DNA of 64,000 nucleotides from Microvirga ossetica (GCF_002741015.1 NZ_CP016618.1:186001-250000); one strand, 5' to 3'; positions 1-10,200 are shown, counted from the first letter of the stretch. Program-made: numbers and translations. The notes: generated by a model not told the origin, from the sequence alone.

Positions 1-250
1 AGCGCCGGTATCTCTTATCCTCCTCGCAGAATAGGCCCGGCGCGGATCCATGCGGAATGGGTTTCGGACCCACAGGTTATCAGTCGCCATCGCGTGTTCT
101 GAACCGATCGTATACGCGGGCCTCGGTACTAAACCTGAAGCTGAATACAACGGAGAGCCGGCCTTCAGACGGTTCTCTCTTCGTCGCAGTTTGACCCATT
201 CGCGGACACCGTCAATCCCAACCGCTGCCCTTCGGATTGGACGCTTAAGA

Positions 251-2485
251 TCAATCGAGCTTGTCCAACGTGATGGGCAGGTCGCGCACGCGCATTCCCG
301 TCGCGTGATAGACCGCGTTGGCGACAGCAGCGGCGACGCCAACAATGCCGATCTCGCCCAGCCCCTTGATGCCCAGCCGATTGATGCTGTCGTCCGGCTC
401 GTCGACGAAGATCACCTTAATGTCGTGTATGTCCGCATTCACTGGGACGTGGTACTCCGCTATGTTGGCATTCATGACGCGCCCGAAGGTGTGGTCGAGG
501 AGCGTTTCCTCGTGCAGCGCCATGCCGATACCCCACACCACGCCACCCAAGATCTGGCTTCCGGCGGTCTTGGGGTTCAGGATGCGCCCGGCCGCAACTG
601 CGCTGACGATGCGGGTGACTCGGATGACGCCCAGCTCTTCGTCGACCTTGACCTCGGCGAAGACGGCGGAATGCACGTTGTGCGAACGCGACTCGTCCTT
701 GGTAAAGCGCGTGGTCTTCTCCCGCTCGATGCGGTCGACACCGCTATGGCGCATGGCATCGGCAATCAATACCGCGCTTGTAGGATCGCGCTTGCTCACG
801 AGCTTGCCATCAGCCAGCGTGACCTCATCGGGCGCAACGTCTGCAAACGGCGAATTCTGCATCTGCTTGGCGAGGCCCAACAGCTCGTGGCGGACCGCAT
901 CGGACGTCGTCGCGATCCCATTGGCGACCGAGGCCGCAATCCATGATCCCCCTTCGACCGGCGATTGCGGTAGCGTCGAGTCTCCAAGCTTGATGGTGAT
1001 GTCGTCGAGCGACAATCCGAGCATGTCGGCTGCGACCTGCGCCATGATCGTATAGGTGCCTGTGCCGATATCGGAGGTCGCGCAAGACACTTCGGCATGG
1101 CCATTGGCAGTGAGAACGATGCGCACCCCGATCGGAACCTGCATCGCTTCCCAGACGCCGGTTGCCATACCCCAGCCCACCAGCTCGCTGCCATCGCGCA
1201 TCGAACGAGGTTCGCGGTTGCGCTTGTCCCAGCCGAACGCTTCGGCACCCTGGCGATAGCAGTCCCGCAGGTTCTTGCTGCTGTAGGGCCGGTCGGCGTG
1301 CTGGTCACGGTCCGAATAACACCGCAGGCGCAGATCGAGCGGGTCGAGGCCGAGCGCAACCGCGAGCTCGTCCATGGCGCATTCGAGGGCATAGACGCCA
1401 GTCGCCGCGCTTGGAGCACGCATGTCGCACGAGGTTGCAAGGTCGAGCGGAGCGAGTTTGTGTGCGTATGTTGCATTGGCACACCGGTAGAGCAGGCCTG
1501 ACCAGCCAGTCTCCTGCCGGTAGAAGTGCTCGTATTGCGACGTCACCGTGACGGCGTCGTGCGTGACCGTCTCGAGTGTTCCATCGGCCTTGGCACCGAG
1601 CTCGATCCGCTGGATCATAGCCGGCCGGTGACCGAGGCCATACATCTGCTGCCGGGTGAGCACGACGCGCACCGAGCGCTTCAGTGCGAGCGCCGCCAGC
1701 CCGGCCAGAACTACCTGATATTGTGGGCGCAATCCTGATCCGAAGCCGCCACCCATGAAGGGCGACATGACGCGCACATCGTCCGGATCCATCTTGAGTA
1801 CGCCGCAGAGGTAGCGCTGGACGTTCTGCACACCCTGGGTTTTATCGTAGACCGTGAGCTTGCCATCGCCCTCGAATATGACCGTCGACGCATAGAGCTC
1901 CATCGGGTTGTGATGCTCGATCGGCACATAATATTCGCCCTGGTGGCGCACTTCAGCGGCAGCGAGTGCTTTCTCGGCCGCGCCGCGTGGCTTTGGTGGA
2001 GCGAAGGGATCTGCTCCAGTCTTTGCAGACGGTTTCAAGGCCGAAGGCTCTTCCCGCCTGCGACGCACATCGGTGACGTGCGGTTCCTGGTCATAGTCGA
2101 CCCGCACTAAGGAGGCCGCGAACTGAGCGATTTCCGGTTCTTCGGCAATGACTAACGCGATTGGCTGCCCGTCGAACAGAATTCTATCATCATAGAGCGG
2201 CCGGAATGGCGAGCCATCCGGAGCAACATCGTCCTTATAGGCGCTGTCGTCATCTGGCATCTCCGGCCGGTTCAGGTGCGTTAGCACCTTGATCACGCCA
2301 TCGACTCTCAATGCCTCGCTCACATCGAGACGCGTAATCCTGCCCCTAGCGATGGTGGATGTAACCACGCTGCCATGAGTGAGGTCGTCAGGACGGACCT
2401 CCGCAGCGTATTTCGCAGCGCCGGTAACCTTTGCATAACCGTCGACACGGGATGCAGCAGTGCCGATATACCTCATGACAGTCAC
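251..2485 (-). CDS. Molybdopterin-binding subunit of a PaoC-type aldehyde oxidoreductase
   Basis: This 744-residue protein is the large catalytic subunit of a xanthine dehydrogenase-family molybdenum hydroxylase, which oxidises aldehydes or N-heterocycles using water as the oxygen source. The family's N-terminal start (IGTAASRVDGYAKVTGAAKY), the glycine-rich GGGFGSG cofactor loop and the C-terminal KGLGEIG motif with the presumed catalytic Glu at residue 711 are all visible, and the length is usual for PaoC/YagR. It is the last gene of a three-gene operon and its start overlaps the end of the FAD subunit gene by four bases, suggesting translational coupling. No dedicated PaoD/XdhC-type maturation factor is seen next to it. 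Subunit family is clear; the substrate is not. Confidence 0.93.
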   Translation of the reverse strand: MTVMRYIGTAASRVDGYAKVTGAAKYAAEVRPDDLTHGSVVTSTIARGRITRLDVSEALRVDGVIKVLTHLNRPEMPDDDSAYKDDVAPDGSPFRPLYDDRILFDGQPIALVIAEEPEIAQFAASLVRVDYDQEPHVTDVRRRREEPSALKPSAKTGADPFAPPKPRGAAEKALAAAEVRHQGEYYVPIEHHNPMELYASTVIFEGDGKLTVYDKTQGVQNVQRYLCGVLKMDPDDVRVMSPFMGGGFGSGLRPQYQVVLAGLAALALKRSVRVVLTRQQMYGLGHRPAMIQRIELGAKADGTLETVTHDAVTVTSQYEHFYRQETGWSGLLYRCANATYAHKLAPLDLATSCDMRAPSAATGVYALECAMDELAVALGLDPLDLRLRCYSDRDQHADRPYSSKNLRDCYRQGAEAFGWDKRNREPRSMRDGSELVGWGMATGVWEAMQVPIGVRIVLTANGHAEVSCATSDIGTGTYTIMAQVAADMLGLSLDDITIKLGDSTLPQSPVEGGSWIAASVANGIATTSDAVRHELLGLAKQMQNSPFADVAPDEVTLADGKLVSKRDPTSAVLIADAMRHSGVDRIEREKTTRFTKDESRSHNVHSAVFAEVKVDEELGVIRVTRIVSAVAAGRILNPKTAGSQILGGVVWGIGMALHEETLLDHTFGRVMNANIAEYHVPVNADIHDIKVIFVDEPDDSINRLGIKGLGEIGIVGVAAAVANAVYHATGMRVRDLPITLDKLD

Positions 2486-3498
2486 CGGATTTTCTTGATG
2501 GCCTGGATTTGTGGCGTACCGTTCGCGGCCTGCGTCAGCGTGCGTTCGACCGCGCGGCGCGCCAAGCCGACTTTGAAAGTGTTGTGCGCGTAGCCTTTGG
2601 CATCGCGAAGCATAATGTCGGCCGCTCGCGCGAACGCGGCTCGATCGGGAGCTTCGCCGCGCAAAATTGCTTCAGCTTCAGCTTTGCGCCAGGGTTTGTG
2701 GGCTACGCCGCCGAGCGCAATACGCGCTTCCTTGATACGCCCGCCATCGAGTTCCAAAGCGGCCGCCACTGACACAAGTGCGAACGCATAGGACAGCCGG
2801 TCGCGGATCTTCAAATAACTGTAGTTTGCCGCGAAGCCTTTCGGCGGCATCTCTATCGCCACAATGATCTCGGTCGGTGCGAGATTGGTATCGATTTGCG
2901 GCGTATCACCAGGCAAGCGATGGAAATCGGCGAACGCGATCGAGCGTTCTCCAGCGGGCCCTACCACATGAACTGTAGCCTCCAGAGCAGCAAGTGCGAC
3001 ACACATGTCAGACGGATGCGTCGCAATACAGGCATCACTCGTACCGAGGATAGCGTTTATCCGATTGATGCCATTGATTGCGGAGCAGCCGCTGCCGGGC
3101 TCGCGCTTGTTGCAGGGCGTTGCCACATCGTAGAAATAGAAGCACCGTGTGCGCTGCAATAGATTGCCGCCCGTTGACGCCATGTTGCGCAATTGCTGCG
3201 ATGCCCCTGCCAGGATTGCACTCGACAGCAAGGGACAGCGCTCCTCGACCAGCGGATGATAGGCAAGATCGCTGTTCGGAACGAGCGCGCCGATGCGCAA
3301 GCCGCCGGTCGATGTTTCCTCGATGGTCTTGAGCGGCAAGTGAGTGATATCGATCAGTTGTGTCGGGCTCTCGACATCGTACTTCATCAGGTCGATGAGG
3401 TTGGTGCCTCCCGCGATGAACCTCGCGGTTGGATCAGCCGTGATCTGTCGGACGGCGTCGGGGACGTCAGAGGCGCGCGCATATTCGAAATTGATCAT
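2482..3498 (-). CDS. FAD-binding subunit of PaoB-type aldehyde oxidoreductase
   Basis: This is the medium FAD-carrying subunit that passes electrons between the iron-sulfur and molybdenum subunits. The N-terminal FAD loop FIAGGTNLIDLMK (about residues 27-39) and the second FAD motif around ASTGGNLLQRTR are present. Four cysteines at residues 119, 129, 138 and 157 match the extra [4Fe-4S] site known from E. coli PaoB rather than ordinary xanthine dehydrogenase medium subunits. I chose the ATG at 3498 because it overlaps the stop of the upstream iron-sulfur gene by four bases and the protein then begins with the conserved MINFEYARA; the longer frame adds 21 residues without family character. 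About 338 residues. Confidence 0.92.
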   Translation of the reverse strand: MINFEYARASDVPDAVRQITADPTARFIAGGTNLIDLMKYDVESPTQLIDITHLPLKTIEETSTGGLRIGALVPNSDLAYHPLVEERCPLLSSAILAGASQQLRNMASTGGNLLQRTRCFYFYDVATPCNKREPGSGCSAINGINRINAILGTSDACIATHPSDMCVALAALEATVHVVGPAGERSIAFADFHRLPGDTPQIDTNLAPTEIIVAIEMPPKGFAANYSYLKIRDRLSYAFALVSVAAALELDGGRIKEARIALGGVAHKPWRKAEAEAILRGEAPDRAAFARAADIMLRDAKGYAHNTFKVGLARRAVERTLTQAANGTPQIQAIKKIR

Positions 3499-4016
3499 AG
3501 TTTGGCACCCATTGCCTGCTGGATCGCCGCGACGATGTTGGGATAGGCGCCGCATCGGCATATATTGCCGCTCATCAACTCGCGGATTTCATCCGCGGTC
3601 TTTGCCTTTCCCTCTGCGATGAGACCAACAGCAGAACAGATTTGGCCAGGTGTGCAGTAGCCGCATTGGAACGCATCGTGATCAATGAAGGCCTGCTGCA
3701 CGGGATGGAGCGCACCGTCGACGGCAAGACCTTCGACCGTGGTAATTTTGGCGCCGTCTTTCATGACCGCGAGCGTGAGGCATGAAACGATCCGACGGCC
3801 GTCGACGATCACCGTGCAGGCGCCGCACTGGCCATGGTCGCAGCCCTTCTTAGTGCCGGTCAAATTGAGGTGATCTCGCAAGGCATCAAGCAAGGTCGTC
3901 CACGGCGCGATTGTCAACATACGATCTTGCCCGTTGACATTGAGCGTGACGGGCTTCGCAGCCGACTTGGTGTTCGATTTAGGCTGCTGGCCGCTTGGGA
4001 AGGTTGATGCGCTCAT
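3495..4016 (-). CDS. [2Fe-2S] subunit of PaoA-type aldehyde oxidoreductase
   Basis: This 173-residue small subunit carries the two [2Fe-2S] clusters of the complex. The plant-ferredoxin-like cluster uses Cys59, Cys64, Cys67 and Cys79, and the helical second cluster uses Cys118, Cys121, Cys153 and Cys155 (motifs CGYCTPGQ and CRCG). E. coli PaoA carries a Tat signal peptide; here the first 20 residues are polar and lack a twin-arginine motif and hydrophobic stretch, so the complex is probably cytoplasmic. It is the first gene of the operon, followed by the FAD and molybdenum subunits with four-base overlaps. Confidence 0.93.
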   Translation of the reverse strand: MSASTFPSGQQPKSNTKSAAKPVTLNVNGQDRMLTIAPWTTLLDALRDHLNLTGTKKGCDHGQCGACTVIVDGRRIVSCLTLAVMKDGAKITTVEGLAVDGALHPVQQAFIDHDAFQCGYCTPGQICSAVGLIAEGKAKTADEIRELMSGNICRCGAYPNIVAAIQQAMGAKL

Positions 4017-4489
4017 CCGTCTCCCCTGATTCGCTGTTGAGCATTGTTAATAAGCCAAGGTCAATTTGCCTATTTTGAGGCGTATCGTCGCTACCGGGTT
4101 ATCGGCAGGATGCAATTCCGTCGCAGATTGGATGGTGAAAGGATCGGGAGCGGCGCAAGATGTGTTCCTGATTGAGCGCCGGCATCCTCAACCAAAGACA
4201 GCCTTTCCTTCGCTGCTAAGCTTTTGCGTGAGATTCTGAGCCGTTATTGGCTGAGGGGCGTCCCATCAGGTCTTGTTCCGGCCCCCTTAAGTGAGTGAAG
4301 CCATGCTGAGATCCATGCTGCTTCTGCTGCGATGACTAGTGTGGGGCAGGAGGCAGTGAGCTGCCCGTTGGGCATTCACGACAGCAGGAGAGGGGAGGAC
4401 GGGTCAGGAGCGAAAAGCGGACCTTCTCACGGCCAAGCTGAAGGACAATCCGTGACCCAAAGCAGTCCTCCGTCGTGTCACTAAGGCGT
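4017..4489. other. Intergenic region upstream of the oxidoreductase operon
   Basis: No gene is recognised in these roughly 470 bases. The part next to 4017 must hold the promoter of the oxidoreductase operon, but I cannot point to a clear -35/-10 pair. The right part merges into the decayed transposase that follows. Confidence 0.4.
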
Positions 4490-5095
4490 TGACCACAGCA
4501 GGCGGGCTGGTGAACGTGGTGATCAACTCGATTGGCCTAAAGGTGTTCGGGCCGGCGAATGGCAGCGTGAGAAATACGGCGGCTAAGGCTGTCGGACGTG
4601 GCGCAAGCTCCACCGGGCCATTGATCCTGATACCGGCGAGATCCTCGCCTCAGAGCTGACGACCACCGAAGACGGTGATGCCTCACAGGTCGGTTCCTTG
4701 CTGGATCAGATTTTAAGCCCAATCGCTTCGGTCACGACTGATGGCGAACCCGTCTACCGTACCATCGCCGAGCGGGATCCTGCTGCGGCTGTGATTATCC
4801 CACCGCTCTCAACGGCAGTGCCGAGCGACAATACCGAGACGGCGCCTACCCAGCGAGACCGGCACCTCCAGACAATCCAGGCGCGTGGTCGGCTCGGCTG
4901 GCAGAGGATGGTCAACTACGGCCGACGGTCGTTGGGCGAGGTGGCAATAATGCGCTACAAAACCCTGATCGGCCGCCGCCTCCACGCCCGGACTCTGTCT
5001 AAGCAAAAGGCCTAAGCCGCGGCGGGCTGCAAGGTCATCAACGTCCTGAGCATTGCTTCACCTGACCTATCACCGCACGGTGATCCTGCTATAAG
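4490..5095 (+). pseudogene. Decayed IS5-family transposase remnant
   Basis: Several reading frames on the plus strand can be joined into one IS5-like DDE transposase. One frame gives the segment around REKYGGK, the next gives LAIDPDTGEILASEL-like residues, and 4698-5015 gives TTDGEPVYRTIAERDP followed by RHLQTIQARGRLGWQ and YKTLIGRRLHARTL. A stop after 5015 is followed by AAGCKVIN, the usual family C-terminus, in the same frame. Frameshifts and stops make it non-functional, and the N-terminal part of the transposase is missing. No clear terminal inverted repeats were found. Confidence 0.75.
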
Positions 5096-5169
5096 CCTTG
5101 CCCTATCTCATCATGCATCCCCGTGACAGTGCCTCAGTGCGAGCGAGCAAATGTAGCCGACACCTTCCT

Positions 5170-5808
5170 TCATCGCTTTCCGCTCGGCCGCTTTTTTGTA
5201 GGCGTCTTTTTGCTCGACCGTCTTTCTGTAGCGGCCCTTTTGCTAGCTCGTCTTCGGGTGCGCACAGACGAAGGCAATCCCATCCCAACGATTGGATTGC
5301 TTGTTGAATAGTCTTCAAGCTCTCGAGCTGTCGTCAGTGCCGCTGGCTGATAGATGAATTCTTGCCGGGATGGATCGCTCGCCCAGTATGACCGAAGCGT
5401 GTTGATGGCCGAGTACAGGTTTGAGGAAGCATTTATTGCAGCATAAAGTTCGGCAATAGTCTGCTGGGTGTCATATACCCAAAAGGTTCGATAATGATAT
5501 GATTGCCCAGTTGACCAGTAGGTTCCTCCGTATCTTGCTCCCTGAACAGAAGCTACTTGCCGCCGGATAAACTGCTCATTGTCTACAAGGAACTGATGGA
5601 ACGCAGGCACATCAGCGTACGGGACACCAAACGTCCATTCAATCAGTATTGTACCAAGCTCAAACTGGATCTGAGGGTCAGGCGCCTTGATAGGATATGC
5701 AGCATGGGTCCTGACTTCTGGAACGATAGTCGCGGCAGTCGGAGGCAAAGCGACACCTCGACGGCGAATAAGCCGCTTCGCGTAATCGACGGTATGATCT
5801 CGTCCCAT
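5170..5808 (-). CDS. Unrecognised 212-residue protein, third gene of a radical SAM/RRE cassette
   Basis: I do not recognise this protein. Residues 45-150 look like a compact alpha/beta domain (a strand around IEWTFGV, helices around FHQFLVDNEQFIRR and IAELYAAIN) with an aromatic-rich stretch at about 93-113 (several Tyr and Trp). The segment vaguely recalls dimeric alpha/beta-barrel proteins, but this is a guess. Residues 183-212 form a very basic Ser/Thr/Lys/Arg tail. The start is well supported: a TAGGAG ribosome-binding site six bases upstream includes the stop codon of the PqqD-like gene, so its translation is probably coupled to that gene. It could be the substrate, a partner or an accessory of the modifying enzyme; nothing decides between these. 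Confidence 0.8.
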   Translation of the reverse strand: MGRDHTVDYAKRLIRRRGVALPPTAATIVPEVRTHAAYPIKAPDPQIQFELGTILIEWTFGVPYADVPAFHQFLVDNEQFIRRQVASVQGARYGGTYWSTGQSYHYRTFWVYDTQQTIAELYAAINASSNLYSAINTLRSYWASDPSRQEFIYQPAALTTARELEDYSTSNPIVGMGLPSSVRTRRRASKRAATERRSSKKTPTKKRPSGKR

Positions 5809-5817
5809 GAAATGCTC

Positions 5818-6138
5818 CTAGTTGCTCTCGGTTGAGTCACATGAAAACGCGATGAGACCATTGCTTAGAAGGTAGTCCAACACCTCTTTTACTTCGAGGC
5901 TAGCCTTCTCCTGAGATCTAGAAGGTTCAATGGCTGCATAATACGCACGTTGAAGAGATCTCAAACTGCGTCCATCGCACATTTCCAGGACCAGCCAAGC
6001 AGACAAATTGAGCGTGTGAAGGCGCGGTTTGAGAGGAGTGTACACAAGGCAAACGTCCATCTCTTCAACAAGACGAACACGCAAACCTTCTGACTTATGA
6101 AAGCAACCTTGCCGGTAATGCACGTAGGTCGACTCCAT
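5818..6138 (-). CDS. PqqD-like RiPP recognition element protein
   Basis: This 106-residue protein has the features of a PqqD-family peptide-binding domain (RiPP recognition element): an N-terminal pair of strands (GLRVRLVEEMDVCLVY), a short middle strand (RLHTLNLSAWLVLEMCDG) and C-terminal helices ending VKEVLDYLLSNGLIAF. In known pathways such domains bind the leader of a precursor peptide and deliver it to a radical SAM or other enzyme. Its start lies 44 bases inside the radical SAM gene and its stop codon is part of the next gene's ribosome-binding site, so the three genes form a tight operon. A later in-frame ATG at 6057 is possible but would remove the first strand. Confidence 0.8.
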   Translation of the reverse strand: MESTYVHYRQGCFHKSEGLRVRLVEEMDVCLVYTPLKPRLHTLNLSAWLVLEMCDGRSLRSLQRAYYAAIEPSRSQEKASLEVKEVLDYLLSNGLIAFSCDSTESN

Positions 6139-7093
6139 CGTTCAAAACCGAACAAAAAGGATCAGGCGCTTGCCAACTACCGTGAAAGGCATAAGCCGCA
6201 GACCGGCAACCGCCTCGTGTCCCCTCCCGAGCTTCACAACCGGAGCAAGATTTCTCGACATTCCCGGAGCGCAACTCTCGGTATAGAGGATCGTTCCACG
6301 TTTCCAGGAAGGGCACATCAAGGATATTGCCATAGTTGACATACTCTCGAAGATATGCGCAGCCAATCGATCGCCCGAAAGGATCGATCGCGGCACTCTG
6401 CCAGCAGCAGTTTCGGTCATTGGGGTGCCACGACTGCATCACTGTAAGTTGCTCTGGTGGATCAATCGCCGCTAGGACGGACATTTGATCGTTCAATGAA
6501 AGTGCTAGCTCGTCCCACCGCATCTTAGCCCGACCTAGCGGGTAAAGTCGTAAGATCCCAGCTCTTGAGGCGCCAAAATCATGAGCAACCTTCAGAATTT
6601 CTTGCACTTCGCCGGCGTTTCGTCGATTGAGGATCGTAAGTGTATCGACCTCAATCTGTGCTTCATGAAGACTACTTATCGCGTTGCAAGCTTTCGCAAA
6701 GCTACCCTCGACTCCAGCGAAATAATCGTGCGTTTCGTCCGTTGCTCCAAGGAGATCAATAAGTACTCGGCCCACACCGATCCGCTTCAACTCACTCGCG
6801 ACGGACTTGTCGATTAACGTTCCGTTGCTCCTCACTAGCGTCATCATCTTCGGGGTCGCGTGAGCCAAAATCCGAAGGAAGTCAGGGCGTGCGAATGGCT
6901 CGCCACCCTCAAAGTAGAGCGAAACAAACTCATTCTTCGCCAAATACTCAATAGTATCGATCCATTGATCGGTTGTTAGTTCATGTTGCTTCTTAGCTGG
7001 ACTACAATCCGCATAACAATGCTTACACTCAAGGTTACAGGTTTGAGTGATTAGTAAGCTAATATTGAATGGCGAGTTCAACCAAGGTTGCAT
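6095..7093 (-). CDS. Radical SAM/SPASM-type maturase
   Basis: This enzyme shows the radical SAM cluster motif CNLECKHC (Cys19, Cys23, Cys26), the following FEGGEPFARPDF glycine-rich SAM-binding segment, and a Cys-rich C-terminus (CC in the middle, then GCAYL, SCSGCEAREGTRGGC and PFC) as in SPASM or twitch proteins that hold auxiliary iron-sulfur clusters. Such enzymes modify ribosomal peptides or proteins through radical chemistry. I chose ATG 7093 (332 residues) because GGAG lies eight bases upstream; the frame is open to an ATG at 7198, adding 35 residues without a good ribosome-binding site. It leads a three-gene operon with a PqqD-like protein and a 212-residue unknown. Confidence 0.87.
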   Translation of the reverse strand: MQPWLNSPFNISLLITQTCNLECKHCYADCSPAKKQHELTTDQWIDTIEYLAKNEFVSLYFEGGEPFARPDFLRILAHATPKMMTLVRSNGTLIDKSVASELKRIGVGRVLIDLLGATDETHDYFAGVEGSFAKACNAISSLHEAQIEVDTLTILNRRNAGEVQEILKVAHDFGASRAGILRLYPLGRAKMRWDELALSLNDQMSVLAAIDPPEQLTVMQSWHPNDRNCCWQSAAIDPFGRSIGCAYLREYVNYGNILDVPFLETWNDPLYRELRSGNVEKSCSGCEAREGTRGGCRSAAYAFHGSWQAPDPFCSVLNDGVDLRALPARLLS

Positions 7094-7259
7094 TTTTGAG
7101 GCTCCGCGCTCAAAATAACACATTGGGCTAGTTCGACCAGAGCATCGACCCTTAGTCGGCAGCGTGTCAACGTACGCATTCGAAGTACCGTGTAGCAAAA
7201 TGGCTTATGGATTCGACCTGAGTTATTAACTGTAACCTATCCGGGACTGGGAGGGTCGG
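7094..7259. promoter_or_regulatory. Divergent promoter region between radical SAM operon and cyclase gene
   Basis: These 166 bases separate two genes that point away from each other and must hold both promoters. The region is AT-richer than most of the window. No precursor-peptide-like short reading frame with a good ribosome-binding site is evident here on either strand, which matters for the search for a substrate of the radical SAM enzyme. I could not fix promoter boxes. Confidence 0.5.
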
Positions 7260-10200
7260 ATGCTCTGCCGACAGTGTCACTCAGAAATTCCCTCTGGGCT
7301 TCGGTTTTGCAGTAGTTGTGCCACCCCTCTGCCTGTAACTTGCTCACAGTGTGGTCAATCGAGCCCTGGCGACTTTTCGTTTTGTGGTCACTGCGGTGCA
7401 GCGTTATCACCTCCTGCATCGTCCGACAGAAGAGCCCATAACGATCATGAACTGATTGGATCTGACGCAGACCGGCGTCAAATGACCGTCATGTTCTGCG
7501 ACCTCGTCGGATCGACGGCTTTATCGCAGAAGTTGGATCCTGAGGACCTCCGCGACTTGATCGCGGCCTTCCGGAAGACTTGTGCCGATGCTGTTCGCCA
7601 GTGCGGCGGGTGGATCGCGCGCTATCTCGGCGACGGGATGCTTGTTTACTTTGGGTATCCTAGCGCAGATGAAAACAGTCCTGAGATGGCGGTCCGTGCG
7701 GCTCTGCGAATAATTCTTAAACTACGAGAAGGTGGCCCGGATGTAATGTATTTTGGAAGCCCGCTCCAAGCACGCATTGGGGTACACACCGGGCTAGTCG
7801 TTGCGGGCGACCTGCCCAGCGGCGATGAACGCGAGGCTTTCTCAATAGTCGGCGAAACGCCCAACATCGCAGCCCGCCTCCAGAGCATAGCTGATCCACA
7901 GACAATACTGATCAGTGAGACAACTTACGCATTGGTTCGGCACCGGTTTGAGTGCCGTGAGCTAGGTCAGCAGCATTTGCGTGGTACGGCACGACCAGTT
8001 CGAGTCTTTGAGCCGGTCGCCGAACGTCTTAACTACGCGACACAGGATGCATTCGAACTAAGGGACTTAACTCCTCTCGCAGGTCGCGAGAAAGAACTGG
8101 CAGCCCTTGTCAAGGCTTGGGCAGAGGTAAAGGAAGACTCCGGGCGCGCGCTGCTTATCTCGGGAGAACCAGGCATTGGCAAGTCTCGACTGATTCACGC
8201 TTTCCACTCTTCCCTTGAAGGCGGGTGTTCTTTCATCGCATGCAACTGTGCAGCGCACTGCTCAGACAGTGCATTCTATCCCATCGTTGACCTACTCCAC
8301 CGATACATCAGCATTGACTCGTCAGACGGCAATCACGAACGGCTTAGAAAAGTCGCCAATGCGCTTGAGCAATCGGGCCTTCCATCTGGCGAGGCGCTGC
8401 CATTTCTCGGACCGCTTCTGTCAATACCCGCCGCTGTCCTCGGCTCTTCAATTAGCTTTTCACCGCTCGCCTGGCGGGAAAAGACGATTGAGTTGCTCGT
8501 CTCATGGATCATGAAGGCCTCGGAACGGCGGCCGATGATTTTGGTGGTGGAAGACCTACATTGGGCTGACCCTTCAACTTTGGAAACTGTCTCCCGCCTG
8601 GTTTCAAGCATTCCTCGTGCGAAACTGCTCCTCATTGTAACCTCACGGCAGGAATTCAACCCAGAATGGACGTGCGCGTTAAACGTATCAAACATCAACT
8701 TAGCTCGCCTGGCTGTTGATGACGCGAAACAAATGATTGACGCACTAGACACCCGCGCAGAATTGTCAGACGAAGTGCGCACACAACTTATAGAGAGGAC
8801 AGACGGCGTACCACTTTTCCTTGAGGAGCTAACAAAAGCGGTCGTAGAGACAAAGCTTTTGGACGGGAACACTGACAACTTGCGGCGTGACCCAGGTGAG
8901 TCGATTATACCTTCAACACTGCGCGACTTTCTTATGGCGCGGCTCGATCGCCTTCATTCTGTTAAGCGAATTGCGCAGATAGCGTCGACCTTGGGACGGG
9001 AGTTCAGGTACGAACTCCTACTCGCGGTCTCCTCCATGCCAGAAAATGATCTCTGCGAAGCACTATCGCAGTTGGTCGATCGGGAGCTATTGTTTCAACG
9101 GGGCGTGCCTCCTCGTTCCACTTATTTTTTTAAGCATGCACTAATTCAAGAGGCTGCCTATCAGTCGCTTCTGAGATCTGCCCGGCGCCATTATCATCGC
9201 ATGGCAGCCGATGTACTTACGAACCAGTTTCCCGATATAGCCGATCAGCGGCCAGAACTCGTTGCACACCACTTCAGTTTAGGCGGCGCTGATCATCTCG
9301 CCATTCCATACTGGCAAACTGCAGGCGAGCATGCACTAGAAAGATACGCCAATGCCGAAGCACTGGCACATCTTAGAAAAGCTCTTACTGCTGTAGAGCG
9401 CCTGGCCGACTTGCCAGAGCGTGCCCAGCAGGAGGCGATAATATTGGCGTCAATTGGAACGGCGGTGACAGCCTTGAAGGGTTGGGCCGCACCCGAGGCA
9501 GAGACTATCTATTCCCGCGCACGCATCCTGTGTCAGGCTCTGGGTGATACACATACGCTCGCTGCAGCACTACGCGGATTGCAGTCGTACTTTCAGGTGC
9601 GAGGTCCGTTACGGGCTGCTCGACAAGTGAGTAGACAGTTACTTGAGCTGGCTCAGCGCGGCGACGACCGCTCAATGGAGGTCGAAGCAAAGCGTGCATT
9701 CGGATGGTGCCTCTTCTGTCTTGGCGAGCTAGGACCGAGTAAGCAGCTTCTTGAAAATGCTGTTTGGGATTACGATCCGGGGCAGTCAAAAAGCAATATT
9801 CGAGCGTACGGCTCGGACGCGGGAGTAGCCGGGCTATCCAATCTTGCGTGGCTAGAATGGAGCATTGGGAATTCAAGGCGGGCGATAGAGCGAAGCGATG
9901 AAGCGATCCGCCTAGCACGAGCACTCGGGCATCCACTTAGCCTAACCTATGCACTTTGTATGTCAGCCGCCGTATACCAAGGGCTACAGCAGCCTGATAT
10001 AGCGCAATCGCTAGCATCGAGCACCGTCCAACTAGGAAAAGAAAACAGCCTTTCCTATTGGTGCGCTTGGGGAACTATCATTCACGGTTGGACCATTTGC
10101 GAGCAGGGCCATATCGAAGAAGGAATAGCTGAAATCAAAAGGGGCATCTCTGCCTATCGGGCAACTGGAGCTAACCTCTTCAACGCCTATGCCCTTGGCC

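Noticed and set aside
50..946. 298-residue plus-strand frame at the left edge
   Set aside because: It is antisense to the molybdopterin subunit gene and has no recognisable motif.
7198..7260. Short precursor-peptide gene for the radical SAM enzyme
   Set aside because: I looked on both strands from about 5.0 to 7.3 kb and found no short frame with a good ribosome-binding site and a peptide-like leader/core pattern.
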